The notes beneath the pieces were generated by a model. The model saw nothing but the letters and a program-made list of their open reading frames with translations, was not told the DNA's origin and searched no databases. This document shows positions 34,482 through 43,950 of a stretch of DNA of 64,000 bases, one piece after another (position 1 is the first letter of the stretch; every line of letters begins with the position of its first letter). A program made the translations under genes and the position numbers. Source of the DNA: Candidatus Thermofonsia Clade 1 bacterium (GTDB lineage: Bacteria > Chloroflexota > Anaerolineae > Aggregatilineales > UBA2796); contig PGTK01000003.1 of the NCBI GenBank assembly GCA_002794705.1, positions 186,001-250,000 of the forward strand, given 5' to 3'.

Positions 34482-37400
34482 ATGGACGGGTTCGTGCTGC
34501 TGTTATTTGTGTTGGGCTTCAGCATGTTCGGCGCGGTCTTTATGTTTGCGCGCTTGCGTTTGGAGCGCCAAGCTGAGGCAGAGAGCCTGCCTGAGTCAGT
34601 AGTGCAAGTCAATCTGTTAGATAATGATGATGCTGTGCTGGTGGCAGAAGGGCGCGGCAAGCTGGTCTACGCCAATGCGCGGGCGCAAGCGTGGTTCGGC
34701 TTGAGCGGCGGCGAGCCAGACCTTGAAATTTTGGTCGAGAGCGTACAACCCGCCGAGACCTTCCTTGAGTTGTTCAGTAGGGAAGGCTCTGCCTCATTCC
34801 GCATTGGCACGCGCCGTGTGGAAGCCTCTTCGCACTACATCCCGCACAACGGCGTGCCTCAGATGGTGGTGGTGATGCGCGAACTCACCTCGCCTAACGC
34901 CCAACGCGAAGCCCTCGACCCGACTCACGCCCTGATCCTCGTTAGCGATGTTGTTCAGTTGCTGGGCGGCAGCTTGCCACTTCAAGAGGCGCTTGATGAG
35001 GCATTGCGCCTGATCCAAGACGTGATTCCTTTTGATGTGGCTGAGATCAACCTGTGGGACTCCGCCCTGCAAATCCTGACTCCCTATGGCAGGCACGGCG
35101 ACCGCGCCTACTTCGACGCCCTAGACTCCACTGATGGGCATTACGGGCTGACCGATAGCTGCAGCGGCTGGCTGGTGCGCTATCGGCAGCCGCTCTTGGT
35201 GCCAGACCTGCGCCTGCGCCCGGACGTGCGTCCGAAAATTGCCAACTATGGCTTTCAATCGCTGGTGGGCGCGCCCTTGCTGGTAGGGGAGCGCTTGATC
35301 GGCACAATTGAGTTGGCAAGCCGCAGCCGCGTCGCCTTTGATCATGAGGATATGGCGCTTTTGCAGATTCTAGCCGCTCAGATCGCCATTGCTGTTGAGA
35401 ATGCGCGCTTGCAACAGACTCAATCGGAGCGCGCCGCTGAGCTGAGCGGCTTGCAGCAGATCGCCAGCGTCATGACCTCCATGCGCGATGCGCGCCAGAT
35501 GTACACGCAGCTGACCAGCCGCATTGCTCTGCTCGCCGATGTAGAGATGTGCGGCGTGCTGCTGGAGTCTCCCGATCAGCAGGCGCTTGTCGGGCAGCCG
35601 CCTTTCTACGGCGTGCCGGAGTCCATTGTCAATATGTATCGTATCTCGATCGCTGAGGGCAGCATCGGCGCTGTGCTGTATCAGACCCGCGATTGGTGGT
35701 ATTCCAACGCAGTGCTGAGCGACGAAATCGTGCGCGAGGCGGGTCTGACTAGCCTCGCGGAGGCGGTCGGGGTGCGCACGACGGCGCTAGTGCAAATGCG
35801 CGTGGGCAATCGGCGTTTTGGCGTGATTCAGGTCGCCAATAAGCGCGACGGCAAGGGCTTCACTGATAATGATATGCGCCTGTTGAGCGTTTTTGCCTCA
35901 CAGGCGGCGATTGTGGTGGAGAATGCGCGGCTCTACGATGAAGAGCGCCGCCGCGCAGAGGAGATCGGCGGGTTGCAACAGGTCAGCCAAGCCATTGGCG
36001 TGTTGCGCTCCGCTGATGAGATGTACAGCTATCTGAATGAGCAGATCGCCAAGCTGATGAACTGCCAGATGTGCGGCATCCTGCTCTATGAGCCGAGTTT
36101 GGGTCAGTTGGTCAGCCGCCCGCCTTTCTATGGCGTGGATGATGACCTGATCCGCCACTATCGGATCGCCATCACGCCCGGCACTACCTTCTATCGCATC
36201 TATAATGAGAGCGATTACTGGATCAGCAACGAATTGCGCTCTGATCCGACTGTGCGCGATAGCGGTCTGGATAAGCTGGCAATGCTGGTGGGCGTGCGCC
36301 AAACCATGATGGTGCCGTTGGTCATTGGCGGGCGGCGCATTGGCGTGGTACAGGTCTCCAATCGCCTAGATGGCACTGAGTTCACAGAGGAACAGGCGCG
36401 TGTGCTTTCGATCATCGCGGCACAGGCGGCTGTGATCATTGATAACGCACGGCTCTACCGCGAGATGCGCGAGCGCACGGATGAGTCTGAGGGCTTACGC
36501 CGCATCGCCGAGATCGCCTCCAGCAACCTGCGCCTTGAGGAGATCATCCATGCGGTTGTGCGCGAGACAGCTGCTATGTTCGGCTGTGAAATCTGCACGG
36601 TCGGCGTGCTGGACGATCACACAGGCGCGCTTGTCATCCCGCCGGAGTACACCTTCGGTCTGGTCAGTCTACAAGAGACGGTCATCATTGATACCTACCG
36701 ACCGGGCTATCAGAACAGCGTAGCGCTCTCGCAGCGCCCGTTCCTGAGCAACAATTTGCGCACTGATCCGCGCCTATTGCCCGCCTACCGCGAAATCGCT
36801 GACCGTTTCGGCTTCAATGCAGCGGTGCAAGTGCCAATTGCCGTGCAGGATCGCGGCTTTGGCGAGCTGACCATTGCCAGTCGCGGCACGCGGGAGTTTA
36901 CCGATGACGATCTGCGCTTGCTGCAGACCATTGGCGTGCAGTTAGCCGCCGCCGTAGACCGCCAAAAGCTCTATCAAGCCACCGATGCTGATCTCCGTCA
37001 ACGCATCCGCGAGATGGACGCGCTGACGCGCATCAGCAATGAGCAGAACAGGACAACTGAGTTTGAGCGCATTATCACGGTCATTCGAAATGAGCTGCAG
37101 CGCACGCTGAACGCGCCGTTTGCCAGCGTTGTCTTCTTCTTGCCCGCTGCGCAATGGCAGTCGCCGAACGTCCCTGAGGTAGGCAAGCGCTATGGGCATG
37201 AGAAAGTGCTCTCGACCCTAGCCCCAATTGAGCGAGCCGCCTTTGAGCGAGGCGAGGCGCTTTTTGTGCCAAATTACAGCGAGACAGGTCTTGCGCCCAT
37301 GCCTCAGGAAATGCGCAGCGCTATTGCCGCGCCGATCAGCTATGGTGGCGAGATCGTGGGCGTATTGCACGTCGCTGCACCAAGCACGGATCGCCTGAGC

Positions 37401-40400
37401 GCTCAAACCCTTGATTTCATCGAGGCGATCACCAACCAGATTGCCATCAGCTTGGGCAATGAGGAGCGCTACCGCGATCAGCTGGATCGCGCTGAGCTGC
37501 TCAAGCAGCGCACAGAGCAACTGAATCAGCTCTTCGAAATCGGGCGCATGGTCAATAGCGGTGAGCCGATTGAAGACGTCCTGGAGGCTGTAGCACACGC
37601 GATCAGCGATACGATTGGCTTTGGCGTGGTGATGATCAGCCTTGTGGATCAGTGGGCGCAAAGCACGCGCCGTATTGCTCAATCGGGCTTACCGCTGCAG
37701 CAATGGGAAGAGGCAAAGCGCAATAGCATACCGCTTAACCGCCTTGAGCAGCTCTTTAAGCCTGAGTTTCAGCTCAGCAACTCGTTTTTCATCCCTGCTG
37801 AGCATCCCTTGCGCAAGGCGCTCGATCTCTCGTTTGTGAATGTAGTGCCAAGCGTTAATCCGCGCACAGGCGCACAGGCATGGCAGCCTGAAGACCTGCT
37901 GCTCTTGCCGCTGCGTAGCTCAGAGGGCGAGTTGATCGGCGTGATCAGCGTGGATGAGCCACGCAGCGGCTTGCGTCCCAATTTGCGCACAGTTGAGGCG
38001 CTAGAGACCTTCGCCTATCAAGCGGCGTTCGCTATTGAGAACTACAATCTGTTGCGCGCTTACGAGGCTGAGGCTGAGGCAACCCGCCGTGAGCGCGACC
38101 GTCTAGAGCAGCTTTATCTGGCTACAAACGAAGTGCAGCGCGCCCCCGACGTGCCGACGCGCCTTGCGGCAATTGCTGAGAGCATTCGGGCGCTGGGCTG
38201 GGGCAGAGTCGCGGTCACGCTGCGCGATGAAAACTTTGAGCCGCTAGAGACGGCTCTAGCGGGCTTCACGCCTGAGGATGCACAAAAGTTCCGCCGCAAT
38301 TTGCTGCCCGGCGCAGTCTGGGCGCAGCGCCTTGCCGACCCTGAACTGCGCAATTATCGCGTCGGGAGCGCCTACTACTTGCGCTATAGCGATCCATGGG
38401 TGACTGAAAACAAGCTGATGGCGGGCGTTGTGGGCAGTGGCGAGGGCGAGGTTCCCAGCGACGCTAGCACGCTGCGTCTGCCTGCCTTTGCGCCGCATCC
38501 TAGCGAGCAGTGGCATCCACTGGATACGCTGTATCTGCCGCTCTACGGCTTGGATCGCTCGCGTTTGATCGGCATCATCACGCTCGACTCGCCCGTTGAC
38601 GGTCTGGCGCCGACCGAGAGCGCTTTGCGTCCGCTTGAGTTGTTCTCTGCGCAGGCGGCTGCCTCGCTAGAGAATGTGCGCCTCTATCAAGACATTCGGC
38701 GCGCCGCTCAGCAAGAGACGCGCATTAACGAGCTGATGGAGACCGTCACCAGCACGCTTGATCTTGATGAGATCATCGCAGGCATGGCGAACGGCTTCCA
38801 GCAGATGATCGCCTTCACGCGCATGAACGTCGCTTTGCTGAGTGAGAATGACATGGCGTTTGAGGTGCGCCGCGCCGTCATCACGCCGCGTGGCGAGGTG
38901 CGCGTGACCCCCGCGCCGAGTCTGCCTGTTGAGAATACGGCGCTTGGCTTGGCAGTCAGTGAGCCTATGCCGCGCCTTTACGATCTGACCGACCCTGAGC
39001 AGGTGACGGGTCTAGACGATTTGCGGGCATGGCGCGATTTGGGCGAACGCACAGCGTTGGTAGTGCCGATGATCGCCGGCGGACGCGCTATCGGCGCGAT
39101 TCACATGGGCAGTGAGCTGAGCGAAGCGTTCGGCTTCCGCGAACAGCTGGACTTTGTCTCGCGCATTGCCAATCTGACCGCCGTCGCCCTTGAAAATGCG
39201 CAGTTGCTGCGCCAGACCATTGAACGTGAGCGTTTTTCGGTCGCACTGAGCCGTGTTGGGCAGTCGGTCAATGCCATGCTCAACATGCATCAAATTCTGG
39301 ATACGATCTGCGCCGAATCGCTTGACATTTTGAACGTAGATGGCGTCTACGTCTGGCTGGTGGAAGGCGATCAGCAGATCGGCGCGCTTGGACGCGGTCC
39401 GAACGCCGATCAATTCAGCGGCACGCGCCTATCGCTTAGCGACCCCGAGTTGCCAAGCACACGCGCTATTCAAACTCGGCAGCCCGTTGCGCTTAGCGCG
39501 CTCAACCCGCTCGATCCTCCCATCTATGCGGCTGAGGCGCTAGTGGGCGTGCCGATCAGCGCTTTGTTGAGCGTGCCGCTGCTGCGTGAGCAACAAGCTA
39601 TCGGCGCTCTCACGTTCATCAAGACCAATGCACAGCAGCCTTTCACAAGCAGCGATATCGAGAAAGCCAACGCTTTCGCTATTCAGGCTTCGGTCGCCAT
39701 TCAGAATGCGCGGCTCTATCAAGAGACGCTCGGCTTGACGTCGTTCAATCAGGCGGTCATTCAGTCCATTCAGCAGGGCATCATCGTGGTGGATCGGGCG
39801 CTTGCCATTCGCACGATCAACGCTTTTATGCAGCGCACTTTCGGCTGGGATGCCCAAGCCGCTGTTGGACAGTCTCTGTTTGACTATCGCCCTGCCCTTG
39901 AGCCGATTTTGGCGGCGCCGCTTGCCACAATGCTCCAGACGGGCGAGCCGCAGACCATCTTCGATGTACGCCTTGCCGATACGCCGCGTGTCAGCAACTA
40001 CTATCTGTATCCGTTGCAGGAAGGCGGCGCTATCAGCGGTAGCGTGATCTTGATTGAAGACGTGACCGAGCGCACCGCGCTTGAGGAAGACGTAGCGCGC
40101 CGCGCCGCCCAGCTGGCTACGCTGACCGATATCTCAGGGCAACTGACCACTGTGTTGGAGCCAGAGGCGCTCACGCAGCTGGTCTTTGAGCAGTTGACGC
40201 GCATTTTGGAGTTCAATCGGGCAACGCTCTGGCTGCGGCAAGGCGATCAGCTGGTCATTCAGGCGGCGCGTGGCTTTGGCGATGATAACGCTCTAATCGG
40301 CATTACGGCTGATATCGCCGACTCTGATCTGTTCCGTGAGATCGCCTCACGCGGGCAGGTGTTGAACATCCCCGATATCCGCGAAGACCCGCGTTTCCCG

Positions 40401-43400
40401 CTCAGCTTTGAGCAGCCCACACGCTCATGGCTTGGCGTCTCGCTGGTGGCACGGGGACGCCTGATCGGTCTTTTGGTGCTGGAGAAGTACGATGTAGGCT
40501 TCTACACGCCCACTATGGAGCAACTCGCGCTCACCTATGCGAATCAGGTGGCGGTCGCTTTTGAGAATGCCCAGCTCTTCCAGAATCAGCGGCGTGTGGC
40601 GGCTGAGACCGAGGCGCTCTACCGTGAGGCGGCGGCACGCGCCTATGAGCTGGATCAGCAGGCGAAGCGCCTCGCACTGCTCTACCGAGTCTCCAATGCG
40701 CTGACGCAGACACTCGACCTTGAGGATATTTTCGAGGTCGCTCTGCGCGAATCGCAGGGGATGCTCGGCACGGATCACAGCATTGCCTATGTGTTCGACT
40801 CAGCTGAGCAAATTGCTCGACCGATTATTGAGTATCCGCGCAATGTACAACCGCCAGATGGTCTCTTGCCCTTTGAGCAGCACCCGCTGATCGCCGACGT
40901 GCGCCGCACACTCTTGCCCGTTGCCATCAACGATACGCGGCACGACTCGCGCACGCCGATTGTGCCGCCCAGCCTTGCCGATCAGATCGTCCTCTCGCAG
41001 ATGCTGGTGCCGTTAGCGCTAGGCGGGCAGTGCATTGGCGTAATGGTCTTCAGTGCGGTCAGCCAACCACTGAACTTCCGCCCGGATCAGCTGGAAGTGG
41101 CGCAGACCATTGCCTCACAAGCGGCTATTGCCATTCAAAACGCGAATCTACTCGAACAATCCTTTGCGCGTACACGCGAACTGGAGACCCTCTTCGAGGC
41201 GACGCAATCCATCTCCTCTACGCTCGACTTTGAGCAGGTCTTGCGCAATATCGCCATGCAGATGATTGTGGCAGTGCAGGCAGATGGTTGCAAGATCAGC
41301 ACGTGGAATCCCGATAGCCGTACCTTGAAGGTAGAGCATGAGCAACTTGCCCTGCCAGGCGCTCCTGTAGACGCACCCGATACGTGCTACGACCTGACAG
41401 ACTATCCTACGCTAGAGCGTGCGCTCCAGACGCGCCAGACCATCTTGCTGCGCGCTGCTGATGCGCATATCTCCGCTGCTGAACAGGCGATGTTGACCAT
41501 GCGCGGCGCTGCCTACCTGATCGCTTTGCCGATGATCGTGCGCGAGCAGGCGATTGGGCTGATCACGCTTGAGGTTCACAATCCGTCGCGCACGTTCAGC
41601 AGCCCTGAGGTGCGCTTGGCGCGCACATTAGCTGCTCAGGCGGCAGTCGCTATTGAGAATGCCAGTCTGCAGAGCGAGACGGCTGCGAAACTGCAGGAGT
41701 TGTTTAATCTCAGCCAGCTTTCAACGGCTCTGGCAGCCACCATTGAAGAGGAAGAGGTCTATGAGATCGCCCGTCAGCGCTTCCCGGACCTAGTCAAGGC
41801 AGAGTCGTTCCTTGTGGCAGTGGTCGCCCCTGATCGCAGGCAAATCGCCTATCCGATTGCGCTGCGCAATGGCGAGCATCTGGACTTGCCGCCGCAGCCG
41901 CCCACAAACGATGAAGTCACTTTCGTCATGGCAAGCCGTAGCACGCAGCATTTGGTCGGCGATGAGGTGGCGCGAGTCTTGGGCAGTTTTAACAGTCCGT
42001 TTGGCTTCGCCCAGACCCGCGCCTTCATCGGCGTGCCGCTGATCGCCTCTGACCAGCTGCTGGGCGCCCTGATCGCCGCTGATTCGCAGAATGCGCACGC
42101 CTTCAGCCTGAACGATCAGCGCATTCTAGAGACAATCGGCTCTCAACTGGCAACGGCGCTGCAGAATGCACGGCTATTTGCGCAGGCGCGGCGCTTCACA
42201 GCCGAACTTGAGCGCGCCGTCCAAGAGCGCACCCGTGAGCTGCAGCGCGAACGCGACGCGCTCAACTTCCTCTACAGCCTGACTGCTGAGTTGACCTCCA
42301 GCTTGAATATTGATGTGACGCTCAATCGGGCGCTGATCAAGCTGATCGGCGCTGTGGACGCGGACATGGGCGCTATCCTGAGCATTGATAACCTCTCGGA
42401 TACGCTTGTGGTGCGCGCTCAGGTGAATATGCCCTACCGCGAGGGCGAACCAGCCGGCTACACGCAGTATGAGGGCTTGGCGGGCTGGGTGATCCAAGCG
42501 CAGCAGGCTGTGGTTGTGGCGGATGTGCAACAAGACTACCGCTGGCTGCACCTGAGCGAGGCGGATAGCGAACCACGCGCTGCGATTGTCGCGCTTTTGG
42601 AAGCAGGCGAGGATGTTCAGGGCGTGGTGATGCTCTTCAGCCGTACGCCGAACCATTTTTCCACAGATCAGCTGCCCTCTGTGATAGCGGCTGCCACGCA
42701 GATCGCTAACGCGCTCAACAACGCCGATCTCTACGCGCTGATCCGTGAGCAGGCTGACCGTCTGGGCGCAATGGTGCGCCGTGAGCAGGTGGATAGCACT
42801 AAGAACCTTGCGATTGTCGAGTCCATTGCAGATGGCGTGATGGTCGCCAATCAGGAGGGCGATATCACGCAGTTCAACAGCGCCGCTGAGCGCATTCTCG
42901 GCTTGCCGCGCCAACAGGTGATCGGCAATCACATCAGCGCGCTCTCAGGCTTGTATACAGCCGTAGGCGGTCAGAATTGGCTTGAGGCTGTCCAAAAGTG
43001 GACGGAAGACCCCACTTCGCACCAAGCGGGCGAAGAATTGCGGGCTGAAATCACGCTAGAGAGCGGCAAAGTGGTCAGCGTGATCCTCTCACCTGTCAAG
43101 ATGGGCGATCAATTCTTGGGCACGGTCTCGGTCTTCCGCGATATCACACGCGAGATCGAGGTAGACCGCATGAAGACCGAATTCGTGGCGACGGTCAGCC
43201 ATGAATTGCGCACGCCCATGACCTCAATCAAGGGCTATGCCGATTTGCTGTTGCTGGGCGCTGCAGGTCCGCTCAGCGAGGCACAGGCGCGCTACCTGAC
43301 CACGATCAAGACCAATGCTGATAAGCTCTCGATCCTTGTGAATGAACTCTTGGATATCTCGCGCATTGATCGCGGCGTGGTCAAGCTGAGCCTGCAGGCG

Positions 43401-43880
43401 GTCAACTTTGAAGAAGTGCTGCAAATGACCGAGCGCCACCTGCGAGAGCGCATCCGCAGTGAGCGCAAGCCGATGACCATTCAAACGGACGTGCCGCCCG
43501 ATTTGCCGCTCCTGCGCGCTGACTTTGATAAATTGGCGCAGATCATGACGCACCTTGCCAATAACGCTTTCAACTACACACGCGCCGAAGGCACAATCAC
43601 CATTCGCGCCCGCGCCGAAGGCAACTCCGTCGTGATCAGCGTACAGGATACTGGTGTCGGCATCCCGCCTGAGAAACAAGCCAGCATCTGGAATCGCTTT
43701 TTCCGCGATGAAGATGAGCGTCTGGTGATTGAGTCTTCTGGGACAGGCTTGGGCTTGCCGATTGTGAAGGAATACGTGCGGCTGCACGAAGGCGAGATTT
43801 GGCTGGAGAGCCAAGTGGGCGTCGGTTCAACGTTCTACGTGCGCATCCCTGCCTTCGGCGCTGAGGATGAGAGCGAGTAG
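34482..43880 (+). CDS. Giant 3132-residue histidine kinase with about 14 GAF and 3 PAS domains
   Basis: A single open frame of 9.4 kb. An N-terminal hydrophobic helix (about residues 3-23) anchors it. A divergent PAS (about 45-135) follows, then nine GAF domains (about 137-1750), a PAS (about 1752-1870), five more GAF domains (to about 2770) and a third PAS. HisKA H2907 lies in VSHELRTPMTS, and the ATPase domain (about 3000-3125) has NNAFNYTRAEG, DTGVGIPPEK and GTGLGLPIVKEY. Each GAF ends in a repeated A(I/V)(A/E)NARL-type signalling helix. It should sense several small molecules or redox states and pass phosphate to a receiver. The upstream response regulator is the likely partner. The ligands are unknown. 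Confidence 0.93.
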   Translation: MDGFVLLLFVLGFSMFGAVFMFARLRLERQAEAESLPESVVQVNLLDNDDAVLVAEGRGKLVYANARAQAWFGLSGGEPDLEILVESVQPAETFLELFSREGSASFRIGTRRVEASSHYIPHNGVPQMVVVMRELTSPNAQREALDPTHALILVSDVVQLLGGSLPLQEALDEALRLIQDVIPFDVAEINLWDSALQILTPYGRHGDRAYFDALDSTDGHYGLTDSCSGWLVRYRQPLLVPDLRLRPDVRPKIANYGFQSLVGAPLLVGERLIGTIELASRSRVAFDHEDMALLQILAAQIAIAVENARLQQTQSERAAELSGLQQIASVMTSMRDARQMYTQLTSRIALLADVEMCGVLLESPDQQALVGQPPFYGVPESIVNMYRISIAEGSIGAVLYQTRDWWYSNAVLSDEIVREAGLTSLAEAVGVRTTALVQMRVGNRRFGVIQVANKRDGKGFTDNDMRLLSVFASQAAIVVENARLYDEERRRAEEIGGLQQVSQAIGVLRSADEMYSYLNEQIAKLMNCQMCGILLYEPSLGQLVSRPPFYGVDDDLIRHYRIAITPGTTFYRIYNESDYWISNELRSDPTVRDSGLDKLAMLVGVRQTMMVPLVIGGRRIGVVQVSNRLDGTEFTEEQARVLSIIAAQAAVIIDNARLYREMRERTDESEGLRRIAEIASSNLRLEEIIHAVVRETAAMFGCEICTVGVLDDHTGALVIPPEYTFGLVSLQETVIIDTYRPGYQNSVALSQRPFLSNNLRTDPRLLPAYREIADRFGFNAAVQVPIAVQDRGFGELTIASRGTREFTDDDLRLLQTIGVQLAAAVDRQKLYQATDADLRQRIREMDALTRISNEQNRTTEFERIITVIRNELQRTLNAPFASVVFFLPAAQWQSPNVPEVGKRYGHEKVLSTLAPIERAAFERGEALFVPNYSETGLAPMPQEMRSAIAAPISYGGEIVGVLHVAAPSTDRLSAQTLDFIEAITNQIAISLGNEERYRDQLDRAELLKQRTEQLNQLFEIGRMVNSGEPIEDVLEAVAHAISDTIGFGVVMISLVDQWAQSTRRIAQSGLPLQQWEEAKRNSIPLNRLEQLFKPEFQLSNSFFIPAEHPLRKALDLSFVNVVPSVNPRTGAQAWQPEDLLLLPLRSSEGELIGVISVDEPRSGLRPNLRTVEALETFAYQAAFAIENYNLLRAYEAEAEATRRERDRLEQLYLATNEVQRAPDVPTRLAAIAESIRALGWGRVAVTLRDENFEPLETALAGFTPEDAQKFRRNLLPGAVWAQRLADPELRNYRVGSAYYLRYSDPWVTENKLMAGVVGSGEGEVPSDASTLRLPAFAPHPSEQWHPLDTLYLPLYGLDRSRLIGIITLDSPVDGLAPTESALRPLELFSAQAAASLENVRLYQDIRRAAQQETRINELMETVTSTLDLDEIIAGMANGFQQMIAFTRMNVALLSENDMAFEVRRAVITPRGEVRVTPAPSLPVENTALGLAVSEPMPRLYDLTDPEQVTGLDDLRAWRDLGERTALVVPMIAGGRAIGAIHMGSELSEAFGFREQLDFVSRIANLTAVALENAQLLRQTIERERFSVALSRVGQSVNAMLNMHQILDTICAESLDILNVDGVYVWLVEGDQQIGALGRGPNADQFSGTRLSLSDPELPSTRAIQTRQPVALSALNPLDPPIYAAEALVGVPISALLSVPLLREQQAIGALTFIKTNAQQPFTSSDIEKANAFAIQASVAIQNARLYQETLGLTSFNQAVIQSIQQGIIVVDRALAIRTINAFMQRTFGWDAQAAVGQSLFDYRPALEPILAAPLATMLQTGEPQTIFDVRLADTPRVSNYYLYPLQEGGAISGSVILIEDVTERTALEEDVARRAAQLATLTDISGQLTTVLEPEALTQLVFEQLTRILEFNRATLWLRQGDQLVIQAARGFGDDNALIGITADIADSDLFREIASRGQVLNIPDIREDPRFPLSFEQPTRSWLGVSLVARGRLIGLLVLEKYDVGFYTPTMEQLALTYANQVAVAFENAQLFQNQRRVAAETEALYREAAARAYELDQQAKRLALLYRVSNALTQTLDLEDIFEVALRESQGMLGTDHSIAYVFDSAEQIARPIIEYPRNVQPPDGLLPFEQHPLIADVRRTLLPVAINDTRHDSRTPIVPPSLADQIVLSQMLVPLALGGQCIGVMVFSAVSQPLNFRPDQLEVAQTIASQAAIAIQNANLLEQSFARTRELETLFEATQSISSTLDFEQVLRNIAMQMIVAVQADGCKISTWNPDSRTLKVEHEQLALPGAPVDAPDTCYDLTDYPTLERALQTRQTILLRAADAHISAAEQAMLTMRGAAYLIALPMIVREQAIGLITLEVHNPSRTFSSPEVRLARTLAAQAAVAIENASLQSETAAKLQELFNLSQLSTALAATIEEEEVYEIARQRFPDLVKAESFLVAVVAPDRRQIAYPIALRNGEHLDLPPQPPTNDEVTFVMASRSTQHLVGDEVARVLGSFNSPFGFAQTRAFIGVPLIASDQLLGALIAADSQNAHAFSLNDQRILETIGSQLATALQNARLFAQARRFTAELERAVQERTRELQRERDALNFLYSLTAELTSSLNIDVTLNRALIKLIGAVDADMGAILSIDNLSDTLVVRAQVNMPYREGEPAGYTQYEGLAGWVIQAQQAVVVADVQQDYRWLHLSEADSEPRAAIVALLEAGEDVQGVVMLFSRTPNHFSTDQLPSVIAAATQIANALNNADLYALIREQADRLGAMVRREQVDSTKNLAIVESIADGVMVANQEGDITQFNSAAERILGLPRQQVIGNHISALSGLYTAVGGQNWLEAVQKWTEDPTSHQAGEELRAEITLESGKVVSVILSPVKMGDQFLGTVSVFRDITREIEVDRMKTEFVATVSHELRTPMTSIKGYADLLLLGAAGPLSEAQARYLTTIKTNADKLSILVNELLDISRIDRGVVKLSLQAVNFEEVLQMTERHLRERIRSERKPMTIQTDVPPDLPLLRADFDKLAQIMTHLANNAFNYTRAEGTITIRARAEGNSVVISVQDTGVGIPPEKQASIWNRFFRDEDERLVIESSGTGLGLPIVKEYVRLHEGEIWLESQVGVGSTFYVRIPAFGAEDESE

Positions 43881-43902
43881 CCTCAAAAGCAGGAGTAAAC
43901 GC

Positions 43903-43930
43903 ACAGGAGCGCTCAAGTGAGCGCTCCTGT
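43903..43930. terminator. Hairpin between convergent giant kinase and rpoB
   Basis: A perfect 12-bp stem ACAGGAGCGCTC / GAGCGCTCCTGT with an AAGT loop. TTGCTTT follows on the plus strand. It probably ends transcription in both directions. Confidence 0.75.
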
Positions 43931-43950
43931 TGCTTTCGGATGTAGAGCAA

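Noticed and set aside
33812..34660. Minus-strand frame across the response regulator and kinase start
   Set aside because: Antisense shadow with no domain and no ribosome site.
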